From JBLHGN01 sp047616325 (GTDB lineage: Bacteria; Pseudomonadota; Gammaproteobacteria; Pseudomonadales; Cellvibrionaceae): DNA of 7,309 nt. Position 1 is the first letter of the stretch. Each line of letters begins with the position of its first letter. The notes beneath the pieces are model-generated. The model did no database searches, was not told where the DNA came from, and saw nothing but the letters and a program-made list of their open reading frames with translations. The stretch spans positions 1 to 7,309 of the forward strand of contig JBLHGN010000186.1 of NCBI GenBank assembly GCA_047616325.1. The letters run 5' to 3'. The position numbers and the translations under genes are program-made. Below are positions 1 through 5,784 of this stretch, piece by piece.

Positions 1-2
1 CA

Positions 3-275
3 CCTTATACATCAAAGTGGAATCCCATAGAGCACAAACTATTTCCGCATGTTACTCGAGCCATGTCTGGAGTAGTGTTTAAAAATCATGAGCTTGTCAG
101 GGAGCTGATTGAAAATACGCATACGGAACAAGGGCTAAAGGTGACTGCGAATATCATCGATAAAGTTTACGAAACAGGAAAAAAGGCGTGTAAGGAAATT
201 TACGACACCGGGACGATTTTTTTTGATCAGGTATTGGGGAAATTAAATTATAAAGTGAGACCGGTCACTTCGTAA
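3..275 (+). CDS. ISAzo13-family transposase, C-terminal part (left end outside window)
   Basis: This is the last 90 codons of a DDE-type transposase of the ISAzo13 (Rhodopirellula-type) family; the frame is open from the first full codon at position 3 to the TAA at 273-275. The motif SKWNPIEHKLFPHVTRA (codons 12-62) is the family's end-of-catalytic-core signature, and its Glu (30-32) is expected to be the third acidic residue of the DDE triad. The tail follows the family pattern: GLKVTANIIDKVYETGKK, then a LNYKVRP stretch near the C-terminus. An ATG at 63 exists but lies inside the conserved core, so it is not the true start. No stop or frameshift is seen in the visible part, so the element may be intact to the left. 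I could not fix the right inverted repeat, which should lie shortly after 275. Family assignment is from recalled consensus. Confidence 0.85.
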   Translation, partial: PYTSKWNPIEHKLFPHVTRAMSGVVFKNHELVRELIENTHTEQGLKVTANIIDKVYETGKKACKEIYDTGTIFFDQVLGKLNYKVRPVTS

Positions 276-511
276 ATTCCGGACGTTATTTCATGCGCGT
301 TCCTAACAACCTCTTGAAGATGTTTTGACAAAAACAACGGCGAACTGAATATATCCTTCTGCACCACAACATAGTTCTCAAGCTTCCAATAAGAAGATTC
401 AAAAGATTCGTGATTATTGGAGTGCAACCTAAATACAGCATCCGGTGCATGCTCTGCACCGCCAGTTAATGCATCCAGCGCGTTCATCTTCGCAGTGAAT
501 TTATGACACAC
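248..511 (-). CDS. Hypothetical minus-strand reading frame, doubtful
   Basis: This is an 87-codon frame from a GTG at 511 (an internal ATG lies at 487) to a TAA inside the 3' end of the ISAzo13 transposase. I recognise no family. Its composition is not absurd for a protein (a stretch reading SSYWKLENYVVVQKDIF), but there is no convincing Shine-Dalgarno sequence before either start. The frame overlaps the transposase by 28 bases, so its end is IS-derived. It could be the remnant of a gene interrupted by the ISAzo13 element, or chance. Nothing else was found between 276 and the IS110 remnant. Confidence 0.18.
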   Translation of the reverse strand: MCHKFTAKMNALDALTGGAEHAPDAVFRLHSNNHESFESSYWKLENYVVVQKDIFSSPLFLSKHLQEVVRNAHEITSGIYEVTGLTL

Positions 512-563
512 ATAAAAATAGTCAATAACCCGTTAAACCTTCCTTCGTTTACCAAGCAATTGA

Positions 564-1105
564 GAAAAAAACCGTGAAGATATCATCGACCACTTTCACG
601 GTCATTCAACTCAACTCAATATCAGCACGGATATTCACACACTGAACTTGTTTGAGAAAGAAATTAAAAATATTTAAAATCACATGAAGCGTAATTTAAA
701 AGCGTAGATAGGCAATTACTATTCCGCTTAAAAACCGTCACGTGTATTGGCAATATTCTCGCACCTACCCCGATGTTAGAGATTTTAGATGTTTTCCGTT
801 TTGATTGCGTTCAGCAATTTTGCTTCTATTGCCGTCCTGTAAAAGACCATAAGGAGTCGGCCGGAAAAGTAGCGGGGAAATGAAATTCCAAAATTGGCGA
901 GCGCTATATCAAGTGGGCCATGACCGAGGCGGCTGTATTATTTTTTCGTGAAAGTGATAAAGCAAAGCGCTATGTTGAAAAACAATATAAAAAACACGGA
1001 AAAGCAAAATCGATTTCGGTTATAGCGCATAAACTTGGTCGGGCCGTCTATCATATTTGGTTAAGCGAGAATTCATTTGGTGAAGATTTTTCTGGCGTCA
1101 ATTAA
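564..1105 (+). pseudogene. Decayed IS110-family transposase, C-terminal two thirds
   Basis: Reading across frames reconstructs the C-terminal part of an IS110 (IS116/IS902) transposase. One frame from 564 to a TAA at 675 gives NREDIIDHFHGHSTQLNI-like text, matching the linker before the C-terminal domain. A second frame, from 695, gives RLKTVTCIGNIL (the family's 'IPGIGKIL' helix-hairpin motif), MLEILDVFRF, YCRPVK and KESAGK. A TGA at 881-883 stands where the family usually has Gly (GGA to TGA is one change). The same frame resumes with SKIGERYIKWAMTEAA, KKHGKAKSISVIAHKLGRAVYHI, and ends at a TAA at 1103-1105. The Ser of ESAGK probably corresponds to the conserved serine of the Transposase_20 domain. 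The N-terminal DEDD/RuvC-like domain is not seen. With at least one frameshift (675-712) and one nonsense codon, the gene is dead. An ATG at 920 opens a 61-codon frame, but this is only the tail of the pseudogene. Confidence 0.82.
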
Positions 1106-1396
1106 ATTTTAAATAGGTTCATGTGGTGACTGAGCTTGTACGCATAACGGTAACAGTTTAGCTTAGCTCGAAACGTCTGTTTTTCTTAATATGAAGGCAA
1201 GGACCTCGTTGTAGACTAAAGCAATACGCGTGAGTGCAGTTTGTTTGAATAGACAGTGACCACACCAAAAACAGTATTAATGTATTTGGCCTGCCCCTTG
1301 ACTGAGCAGCGGTATAGCTAGACATCCTTGGATGAGCTTACTTTTAGAATCGCCAGTACAAGGGCGACTAATTGGCTTCTAGTTGCACAAACGCCA

Positions 1397-1464
1397 AGTC
1401 AGTTGCTTCCACGAATATTTTAAGCAAGCAAACATCGCCTGCATAAAATATTCGTGGACTGACT
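1397..1464. repeat. Long inverted repeat (15-bp perfect arms plus outer stem)
   Basis: The arms tccacgaatatttta (1408-1422) and taaaatattcgtgga (1444-1458) are perfectly complementary around a 21-base loop. Beyond a 5-base bulge on the left (1403-1407, ttgct), agtcag (1397-1402) pairs with ctgact (1459-1464), for a total of 21 pairs. No T-run follows on either strand, so this does not look like an intrinsic terminator. It could be a cruciform or operator, a recombination site, a structured RNA, or a mobile-element end. No function can be assigned. Confidence 0.8.
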
Positions 1465-1533
1465 CTCTATAGCCGTTTGGTGCAGGTTAAGTCCTGACTC
1501 GGACAATGAATGGATTAGCGCAGAAAAAATATG

Positions 1534-1562
1534 TTGACAAACATGATTGAGCGTTATATTAA
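1534..1562 (+). promoter_or_regulatory. Sigma70-like promoter without an obvious gene
   Basis: A perfect -35 TTGACA (1534-1539) is followed after 17 bases by TATTAA (1557-1562), which matches the -10 consensus at four of six positions. Transcription would start near 1569 and run toward the RIO gene from its 3' side. No reading frame follows. It could drive a small or antisense RNA, be left over from a lost gene, or be chance in AT-rich DNA. The 12 bases aatatgttgaca (1528-1539) also occur at the prp operon promoter (4037-4048). Confidence 0.25.
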
Positions 1563-1791
1563 ATAGCGCCTAATAGATTTTTTGGTTATCGACAAGCACC
1601 GGGCATATAGGTGTTATGGATTAACTCGCATATAGATAGCCGCTGCCAAAACAAATAATCCCGTTCCAAAGTATTTCGATAGAAAGCTAGCTGAAGTGCG
1701 GCGGGAAGTCTTTTGTAGTCCACGCTAATGGGCTAGGGGTGCTCACCTCGTTGTAAGCTTGTCTTTGTATAGTGTTAAGGCGTGGGTAATC

Positions 1792-1825
1792 GGGCTGTCC
1801 TAGCCCTCGCTGCGTTGAACGCAGC
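1792..1825. repeat. Two adjacent small hairpins downstream of the RIO kinase gene
   Basis: The first hairpin pairs gggct (1792-1796) with agccc (1802-1806) around 5 bases; the second pairs gctgcgt (1809-1815) with acgcagc (1819-1825) around 3 bases. They lie 87-120 bases past the RIO stop codon on its downstream side. Neither is followed by a T-run on the minus strand, so a role in transcript ending or 3'-end protection is only a guess. Confidence 0.35.
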
Positions 1826-1911
1826 ACTTAAGCGTTTGGATGATGCAAATGTAGGTTCAACAGATGAGATATGTTTCCTCAGTTGTAGTACGGCGCCCAA
1901 TCTTGAAGCGC

Positions 1912-2772
1912 CTAATCTTCGTCTTCATCCGCTTCGCGTATTCTTGCCTGGCGCTCTTGCTCTTCTTCGAGTGCGGCCTTTATTTCAAGCAAAACGCCAT
2001 CTACATCGGCAACGGGGCCGGTATCTTCAAACTGGCCGGTAAGTTCTACATCGGGGTGTAGGTCGCCGTCTTCGTAGAGCTGCCATATTTCTTTGGCGTA
2101 CTGGCTGTTTAGCAGTTGTGGGGCAAAGGCGGCGAAGTAGGTGCTTATATTGTTCACGTCGCGCGCTAACATGCTCTGTGCGTTGTTGTTGCCTGCCGCG
2201 TCTACGGCTTGGGGTAGGTCAATAATCACCGGGCCGTAGTCGTCTAGCAGTACGTTAAATTCGGAGAGGTCGCCATGAATAATGCCCTCGCAGAGCATGA
2301 GTACGATGTAGCGCATCATAACGGCGTGGTCTTCCAGGGCCTGTTCTTCCGACATGCTAACGTCATTTAGGCGAGGGGCTACATCGCCTTCACCGTCTGT
2401 TACCAGCTCCATTAACAATACGCCGTCGAAGCAGCCAAAGGGTTCTGGTACACGCACGCCGGCTTTGGCAAGGCGATAGAGGGCGTCTACTTCGGCATTT
2501 TGCCACACGTCTTCTTGCTGTTTGCGCCCAAAGCGCGAGCCTTTTTCCATGGCTCTAGCCCTACGGGTGTTGCGAACCTTGCGCCCCTCTTGGTATTGCA
2601 CCGCCTGTTTAAAGCCGCGTTTTGTTGCCTCCTTGTATATTTTGGCGCAGCGGGTCTCCTTACCGCAGCGCACAATGTACACGTCGGCCTCTTTTCCGCT
2701 CATAAGGCGGCTAATCACTTCGTCGACAAGCCCGTCGTCGACCAGTGGCAGTATTCTTTTTGGAATTTTCAC
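1912..2772 (-). CDS. Bacterial RIO-family serine protein kinase (PA4780-like)
   Basis: This is an atypical serine kinase of the RIO family, resembling the roughly 284-residue PA4780 group of gammaproteobacteria. From the preferred GTG start at 2772 the product has 286 residues. Visible kinase elements are LVDDGLVDEVISRLMSGKEADVY near the N-terminus, with the glycine-poor nucleotide loop MSGKEA at residues 24-29; the ATP-binding Lys in CAKIYK (Lys44); the catalytic loop HGDLSEFN with Asp168 and Asn173; and the metal-binding Asp185 in IIDLPQAVD. All key residues are present, so it should be active. The last 20 residues are strongly acidic and charged (EADEDED end). A TTG at 2865 would add 31 residues that do not look conserved; the GTG gives KIPKRILPLVDDG as the family N-terminus, with a weak AAGG upstream. 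Bacterial RIO substrates are poorly known. It is probably cytoplasmic and transcribed separately from the hydrolase gene 149 bases upstream. Confidence 0.9.
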   Translation of the reverse strand: MKIPKRILPLVDDGLVDEVISRLMSGKEADVYIVRCGKETRCAKIYKEATKRGFKQAVQYQEGRKVRNTRRARAMEKGSRFGRKQQEDVWQNAEVDALYRLAKAGVRVPEPFGCFDGVLLMELVTDGEGDVAPRLNDVSMSEEQALEDHAVMMRYIVLMLCEGIIHGDLSEFNVLLDDYGPVIIDLPQAVDAAGNNNAQSMLARDVNNISTYFAAFAPQLLNSQYAKEIWQLYEDGDLHPDVELTGQFEDTGPVADVDGVLLEIKAALEEEQERQARIREADEDED

Positions 2773-2921
2773 AGCGCCGTTATACCTTAGTTGGCGTTGA
2801 TATGGAATGGTGTAGCAGTGAAAAGTGGGGATAGTGTCGTCCCCTACGATTGAATGGCACTCCAATTTAGCTATCTATTTATGGCTTGTCGGTACGTGTT
2901 TAATTGTTGGTGGTTTTATTT

Positions 2922-3818
2922 TTATTGTAGGCCTTTGGCAAGTTGGCGAGTCATTTTTTCGGTGGTGATAAAACCCCAGTTCCAGCTGTCGTGAAACTCT
3001 GCCAGCGGGTTGAGGGCGACGATTTCATCCTCGCTCTTGCCTTTTTTGATTAGCGATTCAACCAATGTTTTAGACTTTTCTAACATGGCTAGGCTCTTTT
3101 CGATGTCGCCGCGGGTGGCGAGTGGCCCGTGACCAGGGATGATTTTGGTGGTGTTGTTGCTAATGCTAAGCAGGGTTTTTTGTGCCGCAATGTAGCCTTC
3201 TACACTGCCGCCATTGTCGAAATCAATAAATGGAAACAGCCCGTTAAACAGGGTGTCGCCCGCGTGTATTACATTGGCATTCTTGAACACAATAACCGCA
3301 TCGCCGTCGGTGTGGGCTTTTGCTGCGTGAAATATATGTGCGTCTTCACCGTTTAGGTGGAAATCGATTGATTGAGAAAAGGTAATAACCGGCAGGGTGC
3401 CTTTGGGGGCTGGGGTCATGCCTTTATCTGTTTGTATGCCCTTGTCCAGCATTCGTAAGCGCAAGTTCTCATGGGCGACAATGCGCGCGCCGGCCTCAGA
3501 AATCGCTTGATTGTTGCCGATATGGTCACCGTGAATATGAGTGTTTATAAGGAAATCTACCGGTTTGTCGGTAATGGATGAAATCGCAGTTTTCATTATA
3601 TCTAGCATCGGCGGCATGGAATCATCGATCATAACAACGCCGTCTTCGCCAATGGATAAGCCAATATTACCGCCAGTAAAGCCGCCAACCCCAGACAGCA
3701 TGTATAGGCCGGGCCCCACTTTGGTGGATGCAAAACTCAATGCTGCATTGTCATCTGCGAATGCCGAAAATGAGGTAAACAAAAACGCGCCGTAGATAGC
3801 TGCTTTTTTAATGTTCAT
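2922..3818 (-). CDS. Exported metallo-beta-lactamase-fold hydrolase
   Basis: This is a 298-residue MBL-fold zinc hydrolase. The first residues, MNIKKAAIYGAFLFTSFSAFA, form a Sec signal peptide with an AFA cleavage site at about 21/22, so the enzyme is predicted to be periplasmic. Metal ligands are all visible: HIHGDH (94-99: His94, His96, Asp98, His99), His169 in KAHTDGD, Asp188 in HAGDTLF and His230 in PGHGP, the standard two-zinc set. The ATG at 3818 is chosen over the frame's first start (3938) because the signal peptide begins there and GGAG sits 8 bases upstream; the extra 40 residues would hide the signal. The substrate is not predictable: relatives are mostly annotated as generic MBL hydrolases, some in quinoprotein or cyclase-like groups, and a beta-lactamase role is possible but unsupported. 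It is divergent from the prp operon; no functional link is evident. Confidence 0.87.
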   Translation of the reverse strand: MNIKKAAIYGAFLFTSFSAFADDNAALSFASTKVGPGLYMLSGVGGFTGGNIGLSIGEDGVVMIDDSMPPMLDIMKTAISSITDKPVDFLINTHIHGDHIGNNQAISEAGARIVAHENLRLRMLDKGIQTDKGMTPAPKGTLPVITFSQSIDFHLNGEDAHIFHAAKAHTDGDAVIVFKNANVIHAGDTLFNGLFPFIDFDNGGSVEGYIAAQKTLLSISNNTTKIIPGHGPLATRGDIEKSLAMLEKSKTLVESLIKKGKSEDEIVALNPLAEFHDSWNWGFITTEKMTRQLAKGLQ

Positions 3819-4036
3819 TGTGGGTGCTCCGTGTGTGAGTATTAATGTGCAGAGGCGATTATTGTATAACTGCAGGGGAAGTCGATTACTTAAACCATTG
3901 GGCATACATGGGTTTGCGTAGCTCACATTGCAATACACCTTTTATAAAGTTTTTATGCCTGTGTTCCAGTGCGCCTTAGCAAAAGAGGCTCGATTGCCGA
4001 GCGCATTCAACCGGGACCACCTATCAAATATTTATC

Positions 4037-4052
4037 AATATGTTGACAGTAT
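4037..4052 (+). promoter_or_regulatory. Second, weaker operator-like site over the -35 element
   Basis: The sequence aatatgttgacagtat aligns with the palindrome at 4099-4114, sharing the central TGTTGACA and 11 of 16 bases; the two centres are 62 bases apart, close to six helical turns. Two sites on one face of the helix would suit cooperative or looped repression. Because the shared core contains the -35 hexamer itself, part of the match may be promoter sequence only. Confidence 0.35.
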
Positions 4053-4070
4053 CGTCTTTTTTTCTATTAT
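4043..4070 (+). promoter_or_regulatory. Strong sigma70 promoter for gntR-prpBCD
   Basis: A perfect -35 TTGACA (4043-4048) is separated by 16 bases from TATTAT (4065-4070), which matches five of six -10 positions. AT-rich sequence upstream (4025-4040, including two tatcaa repeats) could act as an UP element. Expected transcription start is near 4077, giving a leader of about 146 bases before the regulator ATG. The -35 lies within a TGTTGACA core shared with the palindrome at 4099-4114. Confidence 0.7.
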
Positions 4071-4098
4071 GCTGGAGTAAATTAGGTGTAAAATTGTA

Positions 4099-4114
4099 AC
4101 ATTGTTGACAATGT
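4099..4114 (+). promoter_or_regulatory. Palindromic operator, probably for the GntR regulator
   Basis: The sequence acattgt-tg-acaatgt is a perfect 7+7 inverted repeat with a 2-base centre. Its TTGT-N2-ACAA core is of the kind bound by GntR/FadR-type dimers. It lies about 22-37 bases downstream of the predicted start site, where a bound repressor could block elongation or clearance. A related site, matching at 11 of 16 positions with an identical TGTTGACA core, covers the -35 element at 4037-4052. That the neighbouring regulator binds here is inferred from position and symmetry. Confidence 0.6.
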
Positions 4115-4222
4115 GTGTTCGCGAGCTAGCTTTTGCATGTTTTTGTGAGCCGGGTTTGCGGTATATTTTATGGGTCGGCTTTTATGTGTGAGATGTATGT
4201 GCGAAATGTATGAGCAGGACGT

Positions 4223-4882
4223 ATGAACAGTAAAGAAGATACCACCCTCACTGCCCATATCACTAAAACTTTGCGCGAGGGCATCGTCACTGGCGACTTG
4301 GCCCATGGCACAAAGCTTAGCGAGCCCAAGTTGGCCGAGCAGTTTAAAACCAGCCGTGGACCCGTTCGCGAAGCCATTCGCCGCCTAGAAATGATGGGTT
4401 TGGTGAAACACATTGCCCACGAAGGTGTGCGCGTAATTACTTTGAGCCCGCAGCAGGTTGTGGAAATTTACCATGTGCGCGAGGCTTTGGAGGGTAAGGC
4501 TGCAGCGCTGGCCGCCCGCAATATTAGCCACGCTGAGCTTGACGAGCTGAACCGCGTGATGGATGTTCACCGAAATCATCACACGTCCACGGGGGCCTAT
4601 ATACAGGCAGAGGGCGATTACGATTTTCATTGCAAAATTATTCAGGGCAGCAAAAATCCCTTTCTCATTCATCAATTGTGTGAAGATCTCTACCACCTTA
4701 TTCGCATGTTTCGCTGTCAATCGGCGCGCTTTCAGCACCGTTCCAATCTAGCCCTAATCGAACACCAGCAGCTGTTATATGCCCTAGAGCAGCGCGACGA
4801 ACAATTGGCCGAATTGATGATGCGCAGGCACATTGTTCGCGCCCGTGAAGATATAGCCAAAAACCTAGGAGAGGCCAACTAA
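4223..4882 (+). CDS. GntR-family (FadR/FCD) transcriptional regulator of the prp operon
   Basis: This 219-residue regulator has the FadR-subfamily layout. An N-terminal winged helix-turn-helix spans about residues 8-73, with the signature LSEPKLAEQFKTSRGPVREAIRRLE (32-56) and the wing HEGVRV. An all-helical FCD ligand domain follows, from about 77 to 212. Candidate FCD metal or effector ligands are Asp132 or Asp134 and His136 in GDYDFH, His181 in IEHQQ, and His203 in MMRRHI. The start is the first ATG after an in-frame stop; its Shine-Dalgarno (AGGA, 3 bases away) is poor. The stop codon overlaps the prpB ATG by one base, so the two genes are translationally coupled and the regulator is the first gene of its own operon. 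GntR-type regulators of methylcitrate genes are known in several proteobacteria, replacing the sigma54-dependent PrpR of enterics. Repression relieved by a methylcitrate-pathway intermediate is a reasonable inference. Confidence 0.9.
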   Translation: MNSKEDTTLTAHITKTLREGIVTGDLAHGTKLSEPKLAEQFKTSRGPVREAIRRLEMMGLVKHIAHEGVRVITLSPQQVVEIYHVREALEGKAAALAARNISHAELDELNRVMDVHRNHHTSTGAYIQAEGDYDFHCKIIQGSKNPFLIHQLCEDLYHLIRMFRCQSARFQHRSNLALIEHQQLLYALEQRDEQLAELMMRRHIVRAREDIAKNLGEAN

Positions 4883-5766
4883 TGCTAGCAACACCGGGCG
4901 ATACATTCAGGGCGGCGTTACGCGCGGCTAAACCCCTGCAAATAGTGGGTACGGTTAACGCCTACACCGCGATGATGGCGCAGCATATTGGCCATAAGGC
5001 CATTTATCTATCGGGTGGCGCCTGTGCTAATGCCTCATACGGCTTGCCAGACTTGGGTGTGACGAGTCTTAACGATGTGCTGGAGGATGCGCGCCGAATT
5101 ACCTCCGCGGTTGATGTTCCGTTGATGGTGGACATAGACACCGGCTGGGGAGGGGCGTTTAATATTGCGCGTACTATTAAAGAGATGATGCGTGCAGGCG
5201 TGGCGGCGGTGCACATTGAAGATCAAGTGGCACAGAAACGCTGTGGCCATCGCCCCAACAAGGCCATCGTCAGTAAGCAGGAGATGGTCGATCGCATCAA
5301 GTCGGCGGTGGATGCCCGCAGCGATGCCAGTTTTTTTATCATGGCGCGTACAGACTCTTACGCTGTAGAGGGTTTGGAGGCCTCCATCGACAGGGTTCAT
5401 TCCTGTATAGAGGCTGGCGCCGATGGCGTTTTCGCCGAGGCCATGAGCACGCTGGAACAATACCAGCAATTCAAATCTCGCATCGATGCACCACTGCTTG
5501 CCAATATGACGGAATTTGGTTTGTCGCCGCTGTTTAATAAAGATGAGCTCGCCGCCGTAGGCGTCGACATGGTGCTCTACCCACTTACGGCGGTGCGCGC
5601 GATGAATAAGGCCGCAGAGAATGTGTATAGCGCACTTCTGCAAGATGGCGATCAGAAAAATCTTGTTGCTAGCATGCAAACCCGCGAGGAGCTTTATCGC
5701 TACCTCAACTACTACGACTACGAAGAAAAGTTAGACCGATTATTTTCCGAACAGAAAAAAAGTTGA
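4882..5766 (+). CDS. prpB: 2-methylisocitrate lyase
   Basis: PrpB cleaves (2R,3S)-2-methylisocitrate to succinate and pyruvate, the last step of the methylcitrate cycle; it is cytoplasmic and Mg-dependent. The 294-residue product has the family's full length. It shows the isocitrate lyase/PEP mutase TIM-barrel features: YLSGGACANASYGLPDLG (42-59) with the substrate-loop Ser44-Gly45-Gly46, metal-site Asp84 and Asp86 in VDIDTGWGGAFN, HIEDQ (111-115), and the catalytic loop KRCGH (119-123) with Cys121. The C-terminus (REELYRYLNYYDYEEKLD) is typical of PrpB and not of isocitrate lyase. AGGAGAG lies 8 bases before the ATG, inside the end of the regulator gene. The overlap TAATG with the upstream stop indicates coupling. 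Confidence 0.96.
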   Translation: MLATPGDTFRAALRAAKPLQIVGTVNAYTAMMAQHIGHKAIYLSGGACANASYGLPDLGVTSLNDVLEDARRITSAVDVPLMVDIDTGWGGAFNIARTIKEMMRAGVAAVHIEDQVAQKRCGHRPNKAIVSKQEMVDRIKSAVDARSDASFFIMARTDSYAVEGLEASIDRVHSCIEAGADGVFAEAMSTLEQYQQFKSRIDAPLLANMTEFGLSPLFNKDELAAVGVDMVLYPLTAVRAMNKAAENVYSALLQDGDQKNLVASMQTREELYRYLNYYDYEEKLDRLFSEQKKS

Positions 5767-5784
5767 GCGAGAGGCGAGTGACTT

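Larger units (their letters stand above)
1106..1911. other. Gene-poor stretch between IS remnant and RIO kinase gene
   Basis: About 800 bases with no reading frame I would call a gene on either strand. Stops are frequent in all frames and the stretch looks more AT-rich than the region to the right. A GTG-started plus-strand frame from 1782 runs antisense into the RIO gene and is judged spurious. The stretch contains a long inverted repeat (1397-1464), a sigma70-like promoter (1534-1562), an 11-bp direct repeat acctcgttgta at 1203-1213 and 1745-1755, and two small hairpins at 1792-1825. It may include the 3' non-coding part of the IS110 remnant, but no IS110 end was recognised. Confidence 0.6.

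Noticed and set aside
564..602. Terminator-like hairpin on the minus strand: accgtgaa (571-578) pairs with ttcacggt (595-602), followed by a T-run when read on the minus strand.
   Set aside because: It lies inside recognisable IS110 transposase coding remnants, has a 16-base loop, and no minus-strand gene ends just before it; probably chance.
1566..1790. Possible integron attC-like ends: gcgcctaat near 1566 and gttaaggcg near 1774.
   Set aside because: The core bases do not fit RYYYAAC/GTTRRRY well, the spacing exceeds usual attC lengths, no paired inner boxes were found and there is no cassette gene or integrase in the window.
1782..2042. Plus-strand 86-codon frame starting at GTG with an Ala/Leu-rich beginning.
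   Set aside because: More than half is antisense to the RIO kinase gene, the rest covers two hairpins, there is no clear Shine-Dalgarno and no family is recognised.
2827..2850. Short hairpin gggga/tcccc between the hydrolase and RIO genes.
   Set aside because: No T-run follows on the minus strand, so it is not a supported terminator; it is too short to call otherwise.
3819..3938. N-terminal 40-residue extension of the MBL hydrolase.
   Set aside because: It would place a good signal peptide inside the protein, and the ATG at 3818 has a well-placed GGAG.
4385..4738. Minus-strand frame of 117 codons inside the GntR regulator gene, and similar antisense frames in prpB and prpC (for example 5035-5679).
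   Set aside because: They are shadows of strongly supported genes on the plus strand and show no recognisable protein families.
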